Part shown: piece after piece, positions 33,664 through 43,049 of the stretch
Position numbering within the stretch: the stretch's first letter is position 1
Layout of the letters: every line of letters starts with the position of its first letter
Assembly (NCBI GenBank): GCA_019638285.1
Contig: JAHBUB010000011.1
Span: 41,321 to 105,320, forward strand
Direction: 5' to 3'
From: Cyclobacteriaceae bacterium
Lineage (GTDB): Bacteria > Bacteroidota > Bacteroidia > Cytophagales > Cyclobacteriaceae
Length of the DNA stretch: 64,000 nt
The notes under the pieces: generated by a model
Told to the model about the DNA's origin: nothing
What the model saw: only the letters and a program-made list of their open reading frames with translations
Databases searched by the model: none
Position numbers and translations under genes: made by a program

Positions 33664-35031
33664 CTATTCGAGAAGATGACAGGAATTATATTCGGGGTCT
33701 ACACTAATAAAGACATCCTTTCTTGCCTTGCTAAACCATTTATCCAAAGCGTTATCCTTCTTCTCTGCAAGGGCAGCCGCTTGTATTCTGTGCCAGTCCT
33801 CTTTCTGACTCGCCTGATGGGGGGGTAGCTTTGTTTTGAAATACAAAATCCTCACTGCATCCTTTCCATCATCTGTTCTGTATCTAATAGGTCTACTGAT
33901 TCCTCCCGTTTTCATTGTGTCAATGGTAAAGTAAACTACAGGGTCTATTTCTTTAATAGAAATTTTGGTGCCACCATCGGCATCTGTAAAAAAGCCACCT
34001 TGCCCTTTTGTTTCGGGGTCATCCGAATATTCTTTTGCCGCTTTTTGAAAATCAATGCTATCAGCTACGATTTTCACCCTTAGACTGTCCAAAAATTTCT
34101 CTGTGCGGATGATGTCCTTTTCAGAGGGTGTTGCAGAAATCAAAATATGTCTTGAGTTGTATTCATTTCCTCTTCGATCAATCAACTGCATTATGTGGAA
34201 TCCAAATGCAGACTCAAAGGGTTGAGAGATTTCCCCTTTGCGCAATTTGAAAGCAGTCGCTTCATATGCCGACACCATTGCGCCTCTTCCTACGAATCCC
34301 ATTTCTCCACCATTCATTTGGGCACTGGGATCTTCTGAAAACTGTTTTGCTAGATCGTTAAAGTTCTCACCGCGCAATATTCTCTCTCGAATGTCCCTCA
34401 GCTTTTGCTTTACTGCCTCTTTTTGTGCCTCGCTGATTTTAGCCACCCTCACTATCTGGGCTACTTCCACATCCGATGAATAAAATGGAAGGCTGTCTTC
34501 AGGAATTTTATTATAAAACCTACGCACTTCAGAAGGAGTCACAGAGATGCTTTTGGTGATGATCTGTGTCATTTCGCCTCCAAGCATTTGTTCCCGAATT
34601 TGGTCGCGGAGGTCTAATCGTATTTCATTCATGGTTTTGCCATAGGCCCTTTCAAGTTCTTCCGGAGAATTACCGGAGCTTTGCAAAATCATTTGCATTC
34701 TTCGTGCAGTGTTTTGATCCACCTGCTCATCCGTCACCACTACGGAGTCAATCTCAGCCTTTGCCACCATTAGCTTATTAACAATAAGCCTGTTGAGCAA
34801 TCCACACTTTGCCTCAGCTGATGCAGGGTTGCCTTCCGCCAGGTAATTTTGATAAGTGCCCTCCAATTCAGATTTAAGAACAATATAGTTATCTACTTTG
34901 GCAACTATTTTGTCGACCAAAAAGCCTGGATTATCCTGGGCCGTCAGAATATTTGACCCCAATAATAATCCGACAAGCAGGCAACTACTTATTGAATACT
35001 TCAAAATCCTTGTTTTCTGCAGCCTTTTCAT
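33664..35031 (-). CDS. SurA-type periplasmic chaperone with two parvulin domains
   Basis: I chose the ATG at 35031 (MKRLQKTRILKYS...), which overlaps the upstream gene by 47 bp; a TTG at about 35003 would also give a signal peptide. The 455-residue product has a signal peptide ending near LTAQ, a SurA N-terminal helical domain (VDKIVAKVDNYIVLKSEL) and two PpiC-type segments (AKQFSEDPSAQMNGGEMGFVG ... ; EYSDDPETKGQGGFF). SurA escorts outer membrane proteins, so its operon with two further PpiC-like genes fits a demand for outer membrane and T9SS biogenesis. Confidence 0.82.
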   Translation of the reverse strand: MKRLQKTRILKYSISSCLLVGLLLGSNILTAQDNPGFLVDKIVAKVDNYIVLKSELEGTYQNYLAEGNPASAEAKCGLLNRLIVNKLMVAKAEIDSVVVTDEQVDQNTARRMQMILQSSGNSPEELERAYGKTMNEIRLDLRDQIREQMLGGEMTQIITKSISVTPSEVRRFYNKIPEDSLPFYSSDVEVAQIVRVAKISEAQKEAVKQKLRDIRERILRGENFNDLAKQFSEDPSAQMNGGEMGFVGRGAMVSAYEATAFKLRKGEISQPFESAFGFHIMQLIDRRGNEYNSRHILISATPSEKDIIRTEKFLDSLRVKIVADSIDFQKAAKEYSDDPETKGQGGFFTDADGGTKISIKEIDPVVYFTIDTMKTGGISRPIRYRTDDGKDAVRILYFKTKLPPHQASQKEDWHRIQAAALAEKKDNALDKWFSKARKDVFISVDPEYNSCHLLE

Positions 35032-35902
35032 ACACTTCTTCTTCCAATTTTCGCGCAAGTTCTACTTTTCTTTTGTTAATAATAATATTTTTTATATCCT
35101 CCTTAACGAATTCAAGCGGTGATGCATTGTCCGAAATCTTATATGCATCTATCTTCAGATAATATAGATAGCCGGCATCACTGGTTTCATAATACGGATA
35201 GCTTTTCAAAAATTGGATTTTGTTGGGAATCTCAGCCAGAGGCGAGTTCACCACTAATTTATCAAACTCAATCCAACTTGAATCTGAGAGATGATAGGCG
35301 GTCGAAAAACTTAAACAATAGGATTTCAGATCGCTTCTGTCCTTCTCTTTATTAGAAAAAATCAAATCTTTGATGCGGTTGGTCCTGGGGGCACCCTGAG
35401 GCACTTTGATATAGGCCCCTCTTATAATGTTCTGTTTAAGGATAAAATTATCAAGGTGCGTCTTGTAATATTCTTCAATCTCCACATCCGATACTTCTAT
35501 ACTCATGTGTTGCTGGATGTAAAGCTTTTGAAATTGGTAAGCGATCAGGCTGTATCGATAGTCAAGAATTTTTCTCTCCACCTCCGCCTCATTAATGTCT
35601 ATTCTCTTGAGTGCCTCATTGATCAATAATTGCTTCCTCACCCAACTGTTGATATAAGCACCCAATCGTGCAATACTATCTTCTTTGGGAGTATTCGGTG
35701 TAACGATTCCTTCCAACTCATCCAAATACAAGTAGGTGTCATTCACTCGTGCAATTGGTCTTCTGGCCAACTCCAGATCCGACTTCTCCTTTTTCATTCT
35801 AATAAGTTCGCAGCCATCCATACACAAAATGAAACAAAGCATGAAAACCCATAACAAAGGTTTACCCTGTGAGAGAACTATTTCAGCGACTCGGTTCTTC
35901 AA
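34985..35902 (-). CDS. SurA-N-like lipoprotein without a clear parvulin domain
   Basis: This 305-residue protein has a lipobox-like CMDGC after a hydrophobic stretch (residues 17-31), so it is a predicted lipoprotein. Then comes a SurA-N/trigger-factor-like helical domain (RPIARVNDTYLYLDELEGIV ... YINSWVRKQLLINEALKR). The C-terminal half shows none of the conserved FSEDP/GG pattern of PpiC domains. It probably acts as a chaperone scaffold with the two neighbouring PPIases. The start overlaps the 648-residue gene by 4 bp (ATGA type). Confidence 0.6.
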   Translation of the reverse strand: MKNRVAEIVLSQGKPLLWVFMLCFILCMDGCELIRMKKEKSDLELARRPIARVNDTYLYLDELEGIVTPNTPKEDSIARLGAYINSWVRKQLLINEALKRIDINEAEVERKILDYRYSLIAYQFQKLYIQQHMSIEVSDVEIEEYYKTHLDNFILKQNIIRGAYIKVPQGAPRTNRIKDLIFSNKEKDRSDLKSYCLSFSTAYHLSDSSWIEFDKLVVNSPLAEIPNKIQFLKSYPYYETSDAGYLYYLKIDAYKISDNASPLEFVKEDIKNIIINKRKVELARKLEEEVYEKAAENKDFEVFNK

Positions 35903-37845
35903 AATTTATCTTTAGCAGTTAATTCTAATATGGCCATCTTCCTGTTTTTCGAATTGATCTTTGTTTTGTACTTATTCTTCAGTTGAGCTACCCAATCCTT
36001 TTCCAATTTATCCTGATAATCTGAAATTACACCTGCCCTCACCTCTTCAAATTTTTTATTACCAGGCGGCACAAGGCTATTTACCTCCACAAGATAATAC
36101 ATTCCCCCCGCTTCAGTCTCGTGTAGCCCCACCGTCCAGTTGATTTTATCAATTGCCGGGTGATCTCCTTTTTCGAAAGCACGAAAATCAGTGACCAATT
36201 TAAACTTTTTCAGGTCTTCTGCTTTTAGCGTATCCCCTGCCATAACCTTTGCTTTCGCTGAATCAATTACGTCCCTGGTGGGAGAAGAAAAAACCCTGGC
36301 CTCCACGCGAAGACCAGCAGCATAGGAGTTCACATTCTTGTTATAGTATTCCCTTTGGCCCAAGGTGTCTTCCGATGCTTTGTTCCATACCTCTTTCTCC
36401 ATAATACTAAAAAGCAAAATTCCTTCCCGGTATTCATTGACAAGATTTCGATATTCAGGATTTGCTTCCTGTAACCGAAGATCTTCTACTTTTGAAAGGT
36501 TCTCTTCCACAAACTGATCGTACAATTGTTTCATATAAACCTTTGGTGAAATATTGGTGGGTGATTGGTTTATCAAAACGTAATTCTTAAAGCTCTCTAG
36601 GGTATAGGGGTTGTCGGCCAGTGTGTACAGAACAAATTCCTTGTCTTCAGTCAGTTTACAATCCCACTTACCCATTGTTAAACTAGAATCAGCCAGAGCC
36701 ATAATACGACCCATCGTCTCTGAGCTTTCCTTGTAGTTCAGTTCTCCTTTTCTTTTCTCCATTATCGCAGATTTAGAAATGCTCATCCTGTCATCCCTTG
36801 CCACCCTTCTTTTCAAAGATGGCTCTAAATCATCAAATGGTGGAAGTGGAATTTTCTTTTCAAGCCGGATAATGTGCCATCCAAAAGAAGTCTGAAAAGG
36901 TTCAGATATTTCACCTGGTTGGTTCATCGAAAAAGCCATTTCCTCAAATTTCGGTGCCGAAGCCAAAGCTCCGGGGCCGAATGGGCTCAACCTTCCTCCA
37001 TTGTCTTTGGTTCCCTGGTCTTGGGAATACTGCCTACACAATTCATCCCAATCAACTTTTTCCTTCAATTTCTTATATACCTCATCGATCGTATGCTTTG
37101 CTTCATCCCCAGAACCCCTTACCAGAATATGAGAGACTTCTACCTCACCTCTTGAGTGCCTTTTGTCTTCAGCTTTTATTAAATGATAACCAAATTTGGT
37201 GCGCACAGGCTTAGAAATTTCACCTATGCTCAAATCATAAGCTGCTTCTTCGAATGGATATACCATTTGAAGTGCTGAAAAATATCCTAGCATGCCCCCA
37301 TTGGACTTTGCCGATGGGTCTTCAGAAAATGCTCTTGCTAATTTTTCAAAGGACTCTCCATTCATCGCTCTATCACGAATAGCCATTATTTTTTTATAGG
37401 CAGCTAGTGTGTCGGCAGGGATCGCATCGGGATTCGTGTTTATAAGAATATGCGAAGCTTTAATTTCCCAACCCAATCTATCATAGACCTCTTTTACCAG
37501 TTTGTCAAGCAAATCGGGTTCTGCCACAAATGGTTTTCTTAATTCTTCCTTATAGGTGCTTAACTCTTTTACGAACTCTGGCTTTAAATCCATTTTTCGG
37601 TACTCTGCCTCAGCCACCTTCAACTTAAAATTGATGAACAACTCCAAGTACTCTTCAACTTTTTCCTTTGTAAATTCTTCTGTCTTTCCCTGGTGGTTTT
37701 TTTTATACAGGTAAACAAATTCACTCACTTTAACAGGCTTGTTATTAATAGAAAATAACACGAGATCATCTGTCTTCTTTTGCCCTTTGGCCACAAGAGA
37801 AAACGCCAACAAAGTTAGAATTATGTATAAATCATTTCTCCTCAT
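35899..37845 (-). CDS. Peptidylprolyl isomerase with two PpiC domains
   Basis: The 648-residue periplasmic protein has a signal peptide (ILTLLAFSLVAKG), a SurA-N-like region (YLELFINFKLKVAEAEYRKM), and two parvulin domains near 130-235 and 245-345. The domains are marked by ASHILI, ARAFSEDPSAKSNGGMLGYF, VSHILVRG and CRQYSQDQGTKDNGGRLSPF. The last 300 residues are a long helical tail I do not recognise. It is the first gene of the PPIase trio. Bacteroidota often carry such multi-parvulin proteins for outer membrane assembly. Confidence 0.85.
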   Translation of the reverse strand: MRRNDLYIILTLLAFSLVAKGQKKTDDLVLFSINNKPVKVSEFVYLYKKNHQGKTEEFTKEKVEEYLELFINFKLKVAEAEYRKMDLKPEFVKELSTYKEELRKPFVAEPDLLDKLVKEVYDRLGWEIKASHILINTNPDAIPADTLAAYKKIMAIRDRAMNGESFEKLARAFSEDPSAKSNGGMLGYFSALQMVYPFEEAAYDLSIGEISKPVRTKFGYHLIKAEDKRHSRGEVEVSHILVRGSGDEAKHTIDEVYKKLKEKVDWDELCRQYSQDQGTKDNGGRLSPFGPGALASAPKFEEMAFSMNQPGEISEPFQTSFGWHIIRLEKKIPLPPFDDLEPSLKRRVARDDRMSISKSAIMEKRKGELNYKESSETMGRIMALADSSLTMGKWDCKLTEDKEFVLYTLADNPYTLESFKNYVLINQSPTNISPKVYMKQLYDQFVEENLSKVEDLRLQEANPEYRNLVNEYREGILLFSIMEKEVWNKASEDTLGQREYYNKNVNSYAAGLRVEARVFSSPTRDVIDSAKAKVMAGDTLKAEDLKKFKLVTDFRAFEKGDHPAIDKINWTVGLHETEAGGMYYLVEVNSLVPPGNKKFEEVRAGVISDYQDKLEKDWVAQLKNKYKTKINSKNRKMAILELTAKDKF

Positions 37846-37883
37846 TTCTCACAGCAGAGTGCTATTCAATAAACAGGCTTGAG

Positions 37884-38402
37884 CTACTTCTTAAAACCAG
37901 CAAGTATTTTATCTACTGGCGTAGTGCCAGAAAATGTTTTAATTGGCTGTAAATCCTTATCGTATAAAACGATGTGAGGTATATTATGAATTTGCCAGAG
38001 ATCCATTACATAAACCGGACTTGAATAGGCAAATCTTACATTCTTGAATTTACTAAGTCCGTATTTTACTGAAAAATCCTTAATCCTTTCTAATGGCTCA
38101 GAACCAATCATTATAATGGTGATATCTTGCAACTGATCTATGTGTTGATAGAATTCTTGCGCCTGCGCCTGGCAATGATCACAGCCAGGGCTAAATAAGA
38201 CCGCCATCAGCGACCCTCGTACATCTTCTTTTGTGAATTCAAACTGAGCACTATCGAGATCATATAGGTGTAACCTATCTAGCTCCCCCATACTTACTGG
38301 TGCAGAGTCTGCCGAGCTGCAACTGTTTAATAAAGTAATGGCCAATATCGTTGCCAATCCTAATACGAGGTATGCGGCACTTCTTTTTTTTGTTTTATTC
38401 AT
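37884..38402 (-). CDS. TlpA/ResA-like thioredoxin-fold lipoprotein
   Basis: The 172-residue protein has a lipoprotein signal with LLNSC (lipidated Cys28) and a thioredoxin-like domain with the active-site FSPGCDHCQAQ (Cys74, Cys77) and cis-Pro in IHNIPHIVLYD. Such TlpA-like proteins face the periplasm and reduce or handle disulfides, often for cytochrome c maturation. It is separated from the ccm cluster by the PPIase genes, so a direct link is not shown. It lies 38 bp upstream of the PPIase gene. Confidence 0.82.
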   Translation of the reverse strand: MNKTKKRSAAYLVLGLATILAITLLNSCSSADSAPVSMGELDRLHLYDLDSAQFEFTKEDVRGSLMAVLFSPGCDHCQAQAQEFYQHIDQLQDITIIMIGSEPLERIKDFSVKYGLSKFKNVRFAYSSPVYVMDLWQIHNIPHIVLYDKDLQPIKTFSGTTPVDKILAGFKK

Positions 38403-38500
38403 CTGTTAAAGTGTTTTAATTTTTAAAAATTAATACCCGTCTTAGGAGTGTCGGGAAAGTTTATGCTTTGTTGAAGCCGTTTACTTAAAAGTATTTCAAA

Positions 38501-38926
38501 TTATCCATTATTCTTTTTATAAAATTTTGTTAGCCGACATATATTCTTTCCATCCTTAGATCCATATTCCACCTTATCCATTATTGATTTCACCAATCGT
38601 ATTCCTAAGCCACCCTTTCGTTTTTCATGAATCAAATTATCCATTTTTGGTTCGGTGAAAGCATTGATGTCAAACACGTTTCCATCATCCACGATTTCAA
38701 AAACCAACTCTCCGCTGGATGGCTCAATAATATGAAGTTCAATTTTATGATCCGGATTACAATGGTGGGCATGAATCATAAGGTTTGAGCACATTTCATC
38801 AATGGCCAATACAATAGCACTCAATTCCAGTTCAGGAATGGCATAGTCCTTCAGCGAAGTTCTGATGAATTCGCGAATTCCCTTTAGATTGCTCAGGCTA
38901 CATCCTATATTATACTGATAACTCAT
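38501..38926 (-). CDS. RsbW/SpoIIAB-like HATPase anti-sigma-type kinase
   Basis: The 141-residue protein has the GHKL fold signature: N box with Glu44-x3-Asn48 (AIDEMCSNLMIHA), G1 box IVDDGNVFD and G2 box RKGGLGIRLVKSIMDKVEY. Family members phosphorylate the STAS protein and in turn bind another partner, often a sigma factor. Its start overlaps the STAS gene by 17 bp, and the PP2C phosphatase lies upstream, giving a full partner-switching set. No sigma factor is adjacent. Confidence 0.85.
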   Translation of the reverse strand: MSYQYNIGCSLSNLKGIREFIRTSLKDYAIPELELSAIVLAIDEMCSNLMIHAHHCNPDHKIELHIIEPSSGELVFEIVDDGNVFDINAFTEPKMDNLIHEKRKGGLGIRLVKSIMDKVEYGSKDGKNICRLTKFYKKNNG

Positions 38927-39260
38927 TTACCAATTGCTTCGCTTCTTCTTTGGTGGTGCAAATGTGCAGTAGGTCAGCGAGACCCAAAATGCTGAAGTTG
39001 TTAGCCACCTTTTCATTCAATCCAAACATTACCATGTTTATCTTCTTGTCCTTAAATTCTTCAATGTAAGACATGAATACTCCAAGGCCGGCCGAGGAGA
39101 TATATTCCAAGGAGCTACAGTCTACGAGAATTTTTTTGAACCCCTCCCCCACACTTTTGGCAATAGACATATCCAATTCAATGGACGAGCTGGCATCAAT
39201 CTCACCAATAATTGCCAATGTGTCAATTCCGTCTTCTTGTAGTCTTTTGATTTGAACCAT
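38910..39260 (-). CDS. STAS-domain anti-anti-sigma-type switch protein
   Basis: The 116-residue STAS protein has DTLAIIGEIDASSSIELDMSI and VDCSSLEYISSAGLGVFMSY. Ser56, in the S-S-A-G-L-G motif, aligns with the phosphorylated Ser58 of Bacillus SpoIIAA. The kinase encoded by the overlapping downstream gene should phosphorylate it and the PP2C phosphatase upstream should reverse this. The gap to the phosphatase gene is 35 bp. Confidence 0.87.
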   Translation of the reverse strand: MVQIKRLQEDGIDTLAIIGEIDASSSIELDMSIAKSVGEGFKKILVDCSSLEYISSAGLGVFMSYIEEFKDKKINMVMFGLNEKVANNFSILGLADLLHICTTKEEAKQLVNELSV

Positions 39261-39295
39261 CTCTATTAACGATTTAAATTTTTATAAGTTTTGTT

Positions 39296-41356
39296 CTATT
39301 TAAACCTTACAATCATAGTCGTAAAATCATCATTTATATCATCCGTTCCTGAGTACTCGTATAATTTAGCTATCAGGTGCTCCTGAATTTCCTTTGCTCC
39401 CTTATCCTTCACCTCCAAAATAGTATGCCCAAGGTTATCGTACCCAAATTCTTCACCTTTGGCATCATTGGCCTCTGTAATCCCATCTGTATATAAAACC
39501 ATTACATCGTCCGTTTTGTAATCTATTCGATATACATCAATCATATTACAATAGGTTTTATTTTTTACCATACCCAAGGCAGCTCCTTTGTCTTTCAAAT
39601 ACTCTATCTTATTCAATGCACTGCGATAATAGAGCACTGGACAATGCCCTGCCCTACAATAGGTGATCTCCTTTTTTTGGCTGTCCACCACAAAATATAT
39701 GGCAGAAATGAAAGAGCCCCTCTCCAAACAAAAGACAAGCGCCTGATTGGCCCGCACCATAAATTCATGCGGATCCAACTCCTGTTGTGCCAGACTATGA
39801 AATATTCCTTTCATCTGTGACATATGAAAGGCCGCAGTAGTTCCCTTACCGGAAACATCTGCAATTATTAAAGCAACTTTGTGCTCATTTATGCGAATAG
39901 TGTCATAATAATCACCCCCTACCTCATCGGCAGATTGTGAGAAGGCGGCTATTTCAAAATCATCATTGGATTCAAGTTTTTCCGGCAAAAGACTTTTTTG
40001 AACTGTCTTGGCAATTTTAAGTTCTTCTTTATAGCGCTCATTTTGAAACGCTTCTTCCAACAACCTGAAATTCTCAATAGAAATACCTGCCTGATTGGCG
40101 AATGTAGAAATCACTCGCGTCATTTCTTTATTGAAACCATCGGGCAGCTCTTTGAGTATGGCCAGTGTGCCTATAGACTCCCCCTTAACCATTATAGGAA
40201 ATGAGAGTAGTGAACGGAATCTGGCTCCCTTCAACAAACCAAGGTGTTTGGATAAGTTTTTTGTTTTGTCTGCTCCTTGATCCAGTGCCCCTTTAATTTT
40301 ATTATTAAAAACATGATCCTGAATGGCTCTGGCCTCCGGCTCAGTTATTTCATAGGTGAATAAGCGATCCTCTTGGGATACGCTTCTTATCTCCAGCCAG
40401 GCAGCATCAGCAAAAACAGAGCTTACAGAACTTTCTAACAAAATATTATAAACGCTTTCTTCGTTTTGCTCCGTTTGAATGGATCGGCTGATCCGTTGGA
40501 AATTAACTACCTCCTCCAACTTTTGTTCAAATACTGATGAGGTCGGTAAGTTGAACAATATCACCAAAAAGGAAAAAAGGCTATATACAATAACAAAAGC
40601 AAAAATAGAAAGGCTAAAGGTGTGCTCTCTAAAGTCTAAAAATGAGACGGACTGAATAGCAATAGAATCTGCCAGCCGAGTAGTGGTGTAAAAGAAGTAG
40701 CCCAAATAGAAAAAGGCCAACAACAACAACAACAAGCTGGTCCATTTTTGTTTAAAGTTGAGATAAGCCACCCACTTCATGTTTGCTGTAAGTACAAGGC
40801 CAAGACCACCCAGAAGCAAAGCGATAATAGTACTCAGAGTACCATTGGTTCCTGAGTTAAGACTATCATATAAAAGGGCAAAAAGCAGGGTAAACTCAAA
40901 TACGTTCCAGATTCTGATCAGCCATTTCGATTTTTGATATAAAATCAAGCGTTTCCATGACGTGAACGCTGCCATGAGAAAACCTAAGAATAGTGCCAGG
41001 TTGATGTGATATACCACATCGGTAAATAAGATGTTAGAGGCCAGTGTAGTATCTCCCAGTAAGAACAAGACCAAGCGTAAGCCCAGAGAAACTACTGTGA
41101 CCACCAGACCTGTCGCAAATACACGCCAAAGCAGATCGGTAAAGTTGAGGCCCTCTTCCTTTTCAATTTTAAATTTATAATAAATGAAAAGGCCTAATAC
41201 ATAAAGGTCAAACATGAACCTTGGAAGCCAAAGTGGAATGTCAGGATTGAGGCCTCGGATATCGCTAAATAGAATAGTGACATCAGAAAAAATCAATACC
41301 AGCCAGGCTATGAATGCGCCTAAAAATGTAATTCGTATAAGGGCCTTGGCTCGCAA
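39296..41356 (-). CDS. Membrane-bound PP2C (SpoIIE/RsbU-type) phosphatase with GAF domain
   Basis: The 686-residue protein has eight or so N-terminal membrane segments (to about residue 265) and a GAF-like domain near 285-440 (SVFADAAWLEIRSV, LLSFPIMVKGESIGTLAILKE). The C-terminal PP2C domain has QSADEVGGDYYDTI, ALIIADVSGKGTTAAF, MVLYTDGITEA and DDINDDFTTMIV as the metal-aspartate motifs. The membrane and GAF parts would sense a signal and release the STAS protein from its kinase. The start codon is TTG. Confidence 0.88.
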   Translation of the reverse strand: MRAKALIRITFLGAFIAWLVLIFSDVTILFSDIRGLNPDIPLWLPRFMFDLYVLGLFIYYKFKIEKEEGLNFTDLLWRVFATGLVVTVVSLGLRLVLFLLGDTTLASNILFTDVVYHINLALFLGFLMAAFTSWKRLILYQKSKWLIRIWNVFEFTLLFALLYDSLNSGTNGTLSTIIALLLGGLGLVLTANMKWVAYLNFKQKWTSLLLLLLAFFYLGYFFYTTTRLADSIAIQSVSFLDFREHTFSLSIFAFVIVYSLFSFLVILFNLPTSSVFEQKLEEVVNFQRISRSIQTEQNEESVYNILLESSVSSVFADAAWLEIRSVSQEDRLFTYEITEPEARAIQDHVFNNKIKGALDQGADKTKNLSKHLGLLKGARFRSLLSFPIMVKGESIGTLAILKELPDGFNKEMTRVISTFANQAGISIENFRLLEEAFQNERYKEELKIAKTVQKSLLPEKLESNDDFEIAAFSQSADEVGGDYYDTIRINEHKVALIIADVSGKGTTAAFHMSQMKGIFHSLAQQELDPHEFMVRANQALVFCLERGSFISAIYFVVDSQKKEITYCRAGHCPVLYYRSALNKIEYLKDKGAALGMVKNKTYCNMIDVYRIDYKTDDVMVLYTDGITEANDAKGEEFGYDNLGHTILEVKDKGAKEIQEHLIAKLYEYSGTDDINDDFTTMIVRFK

Positions 41357-41458
41357 ATGAGAATGGAATTGATAAAAAAATAAGCCAACCGAAAAATTGG
41401 CCCTACAATTATAGGAAAAGGAGTCTAACTCATGAAATCTATCCTCTTTGCTGATACT

Positions 41459-41487
41459 GGTAATGGGAGTATGAAACTCCCATTACC
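41459..41487 (-). terminator. Hairpin downstream of guaB
   Basis: GGTAATGGGAGT (41459-41470) and ACTCCCATTACC (41476-41487) form a perfect 12-bp stem with a 5-nt loop, 22 bp after the guaB stop. There is no U-run, so it may stabilise the 3' end rather than terminate alone. Confidence 0.7.
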
Positions 41488-41509
41488 ACCAAAATATCGT
41501 TATTTAAGT

Positions 41510-42985
41510 CTAATTTCGACTGTAGTTAGGGGCCTCTTGAGTAATGTAAATGTCATGAGGATGGCTTTCATTTACCCCTGCTGATGTAATCTTTACAAAC
41601 TTCGCTCCTTTGAGCTTCTGAATATTTTTGGCTCCGCAATAGCCCATACCTGCCCTAAGTCCGCCTACCATTTGATAAAGCACCTCCGACACATGTCCTT
41701 TGTAGGGCACCTTGCCTGATATTCCTTCAGGAACCAGTTTTTTCACATCATCCTCCACATCCTGGAAATATCTGTCCTTAGAGCCTTTACCCATTGCTTC
41801 TACCGAGCCCATACCTCTATATGCCTTAAACTTTCTTCCTTCATACAAAATCATTTCGCCAGGTGCCTCCACCGTTCCAGCCAACAATGATCCTACCATT
41901 ATGCTATCTGCTCCTGCAGCGATTGCCTTCACTATGTCCCCGGAAAACCGGATTCCTCCATCTGCGATTATTTTAACCCCCGATCCTTTCAGCGCTTTAG
42001 ATGCTTCATATACTGCGGACAATTGTGGCAAACCAACACCAGCCACAATTCGGGTGGTACAAATGCTTCCAGGCCCTACACCCACTTTCACCGTGTCGGC
42101 TCCTGCCTGTGCCAACATTTTTGCTGCGGCACCTGTGGCTACATTGCCCACTACCAGCTCTAAATCAGGGAACTTTTGCTTCACTTTCTTAGCACTGTCA
42201 ATCACAAACTTATGATGACCATGAGCAGTATCTATGCTGATTACGTCTACCCCAGAGGTCATAAGGGCTGTAATCCGGTCAATAATATCGGGGGTAACAC
42301 CCACAGCAGCACCCACTCTCAAGCGACCAAAGCTATCCTGGCAAGCATTGGGTTTGTTTTTTTTCTTCTGAATGTCCTTAAAGGTGATTAGGCCTGTGAG
42401 CTTCCCTTTTTTGTTTACGATAGGAAGCTTTTCAATTTTATACTTCTGTAAGATTACCTCTGCCTTTTCCAACGTAATGCCATCCTGAGCAGTAATTAGG
42501 TTCTCTTTGGTCATTAGCAATTCCACCGGCTTTGACATATCCTTTTGAAATCTCAAATCGCGGTTAGTGATAATGCCCAGAAGCTTACCATTTCCATCTA
42601 CCACGGGAATGCCCCCAATCTTAAACTCCCGCATAATATTTTCCGCATCCCCTATTGTAGAGTTCACCATAAGAGTGATGGGGTCTAGAATCATTCCACT
42701 TTGTGATCGCTTTACTTTACGCACCTGAGCAGCTTGGTCTTCTATGGACATATTCTTATGAATAAACCCCAAACCACCCTCCAGCGCCATTGCAATGGCC
42801 AAATCCACTTCCGTCACCGTGTCCATGGCAGCCGAAATGATGGGTATGTTAAGCTTTATTTTACTTGTAAGGTATGTGCCAATATCCGTCTCGCGTGGAA
42901 GCACTTCAGAATAGGCGGGTACTAACAGCACATCATCATACGTGAGTGCTTCAAAAAGAAATTTGGATGAGTTAAGGGGAGTCAT
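41510..42985 (-). CDS. guaB: Inosine-5'-monophosphate dehydrogenase
   Basis: The 491-residue protein has the IMPDH barrel (LTYDDVLLVPAYSEVLPRETD, IDTAHGHHKFV, VGVGPGSICTTRIVAGVGLPQ with the catalytic Cys, GGIRFSGDIVKAIAAGADSIMVGS, YRGMGSVEAMGKGSKDRYF) and two CBS domains near 95-205. It oxidises IMP to XMP, the committed step to GMP. It is a monocistronic-looking gene with a strong promoter upstream (see 43020-43049) and a hairpin downstream. GMP/GTP supply also feeds the GDP-sugar branch at ptmE. Confidence 0.97.
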   Translation of the reverse strand: MTPLNSSKFLFEALTYDDVLLVPAYSEVLPRETDIGTYLTSKIKLNIPIISAAMDTVTEVDLAIAMALEGGLGFIHKNMSIEDQAAQVRKVKRSQSGMILDPITLMVNSTIGDAENIMREFKIGGIPVVDGNGKLLGIITNRDLRFQKDMSKPVELLMTKENLITAQDGITLEKAEVILQKYKIEKLPIVNKKGKLTGLITFKDIQKKKNKPNACQDSFGRLRVGAAVGVTPDIIDRITALMTSGVDVISIDTAHGHHKFVIDSAKKVKQKFPDLELVVGNVATGAAAKMLAQAGADTVKVGVGPGSICTTRIVAGVGLPQLSAVYEASKALKGSGVKIIADGGIRFSGDIVKAIAAGADSIMVGSLLAGTVEAPGEMILYEGRKFKAYRGMGSVEAMGKGSKDRYFQDVEDDVKKLVPEGISGKVPYKGHVSEVLYQMVGGLRAGMGYCGAKNIQKLKGAKFVKITSAGVNESHPHDIYITQEAPNYSRN

Positions 42986-43019
42986 AGCAAATAATATTTA
43001 CGATCCATTATTTGCCGAG

Positions 43020-43049
43020 CAAAGCTAGCCTAATTTGACCACAACTCAA
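43020..43049 (-). promoter_or_regulatory. guaB promoter (TTG, 19-bp spacer, TAGCTTTG)
   Basis: On the minus strand a TTG (43049-43047) is followed by 19 bases and TAGCTTTG (43027-43020), an exact match to the Bacteroidota -7 box TAnnTTTG. The predicted start point is near 43013, about 28 bases before the guaB ATG at 42985. The TTG is the other strand of the CAATTG used by the rlpA promoter. Confidence 0.65.

Noticed and set aside
41712-42215. Plus-strand open frame of 167 codons within guaB
   Set aside because: It is antisense to highly conserved IMP dehydrogenase sequence, so its length reflects codon bias of guaB.
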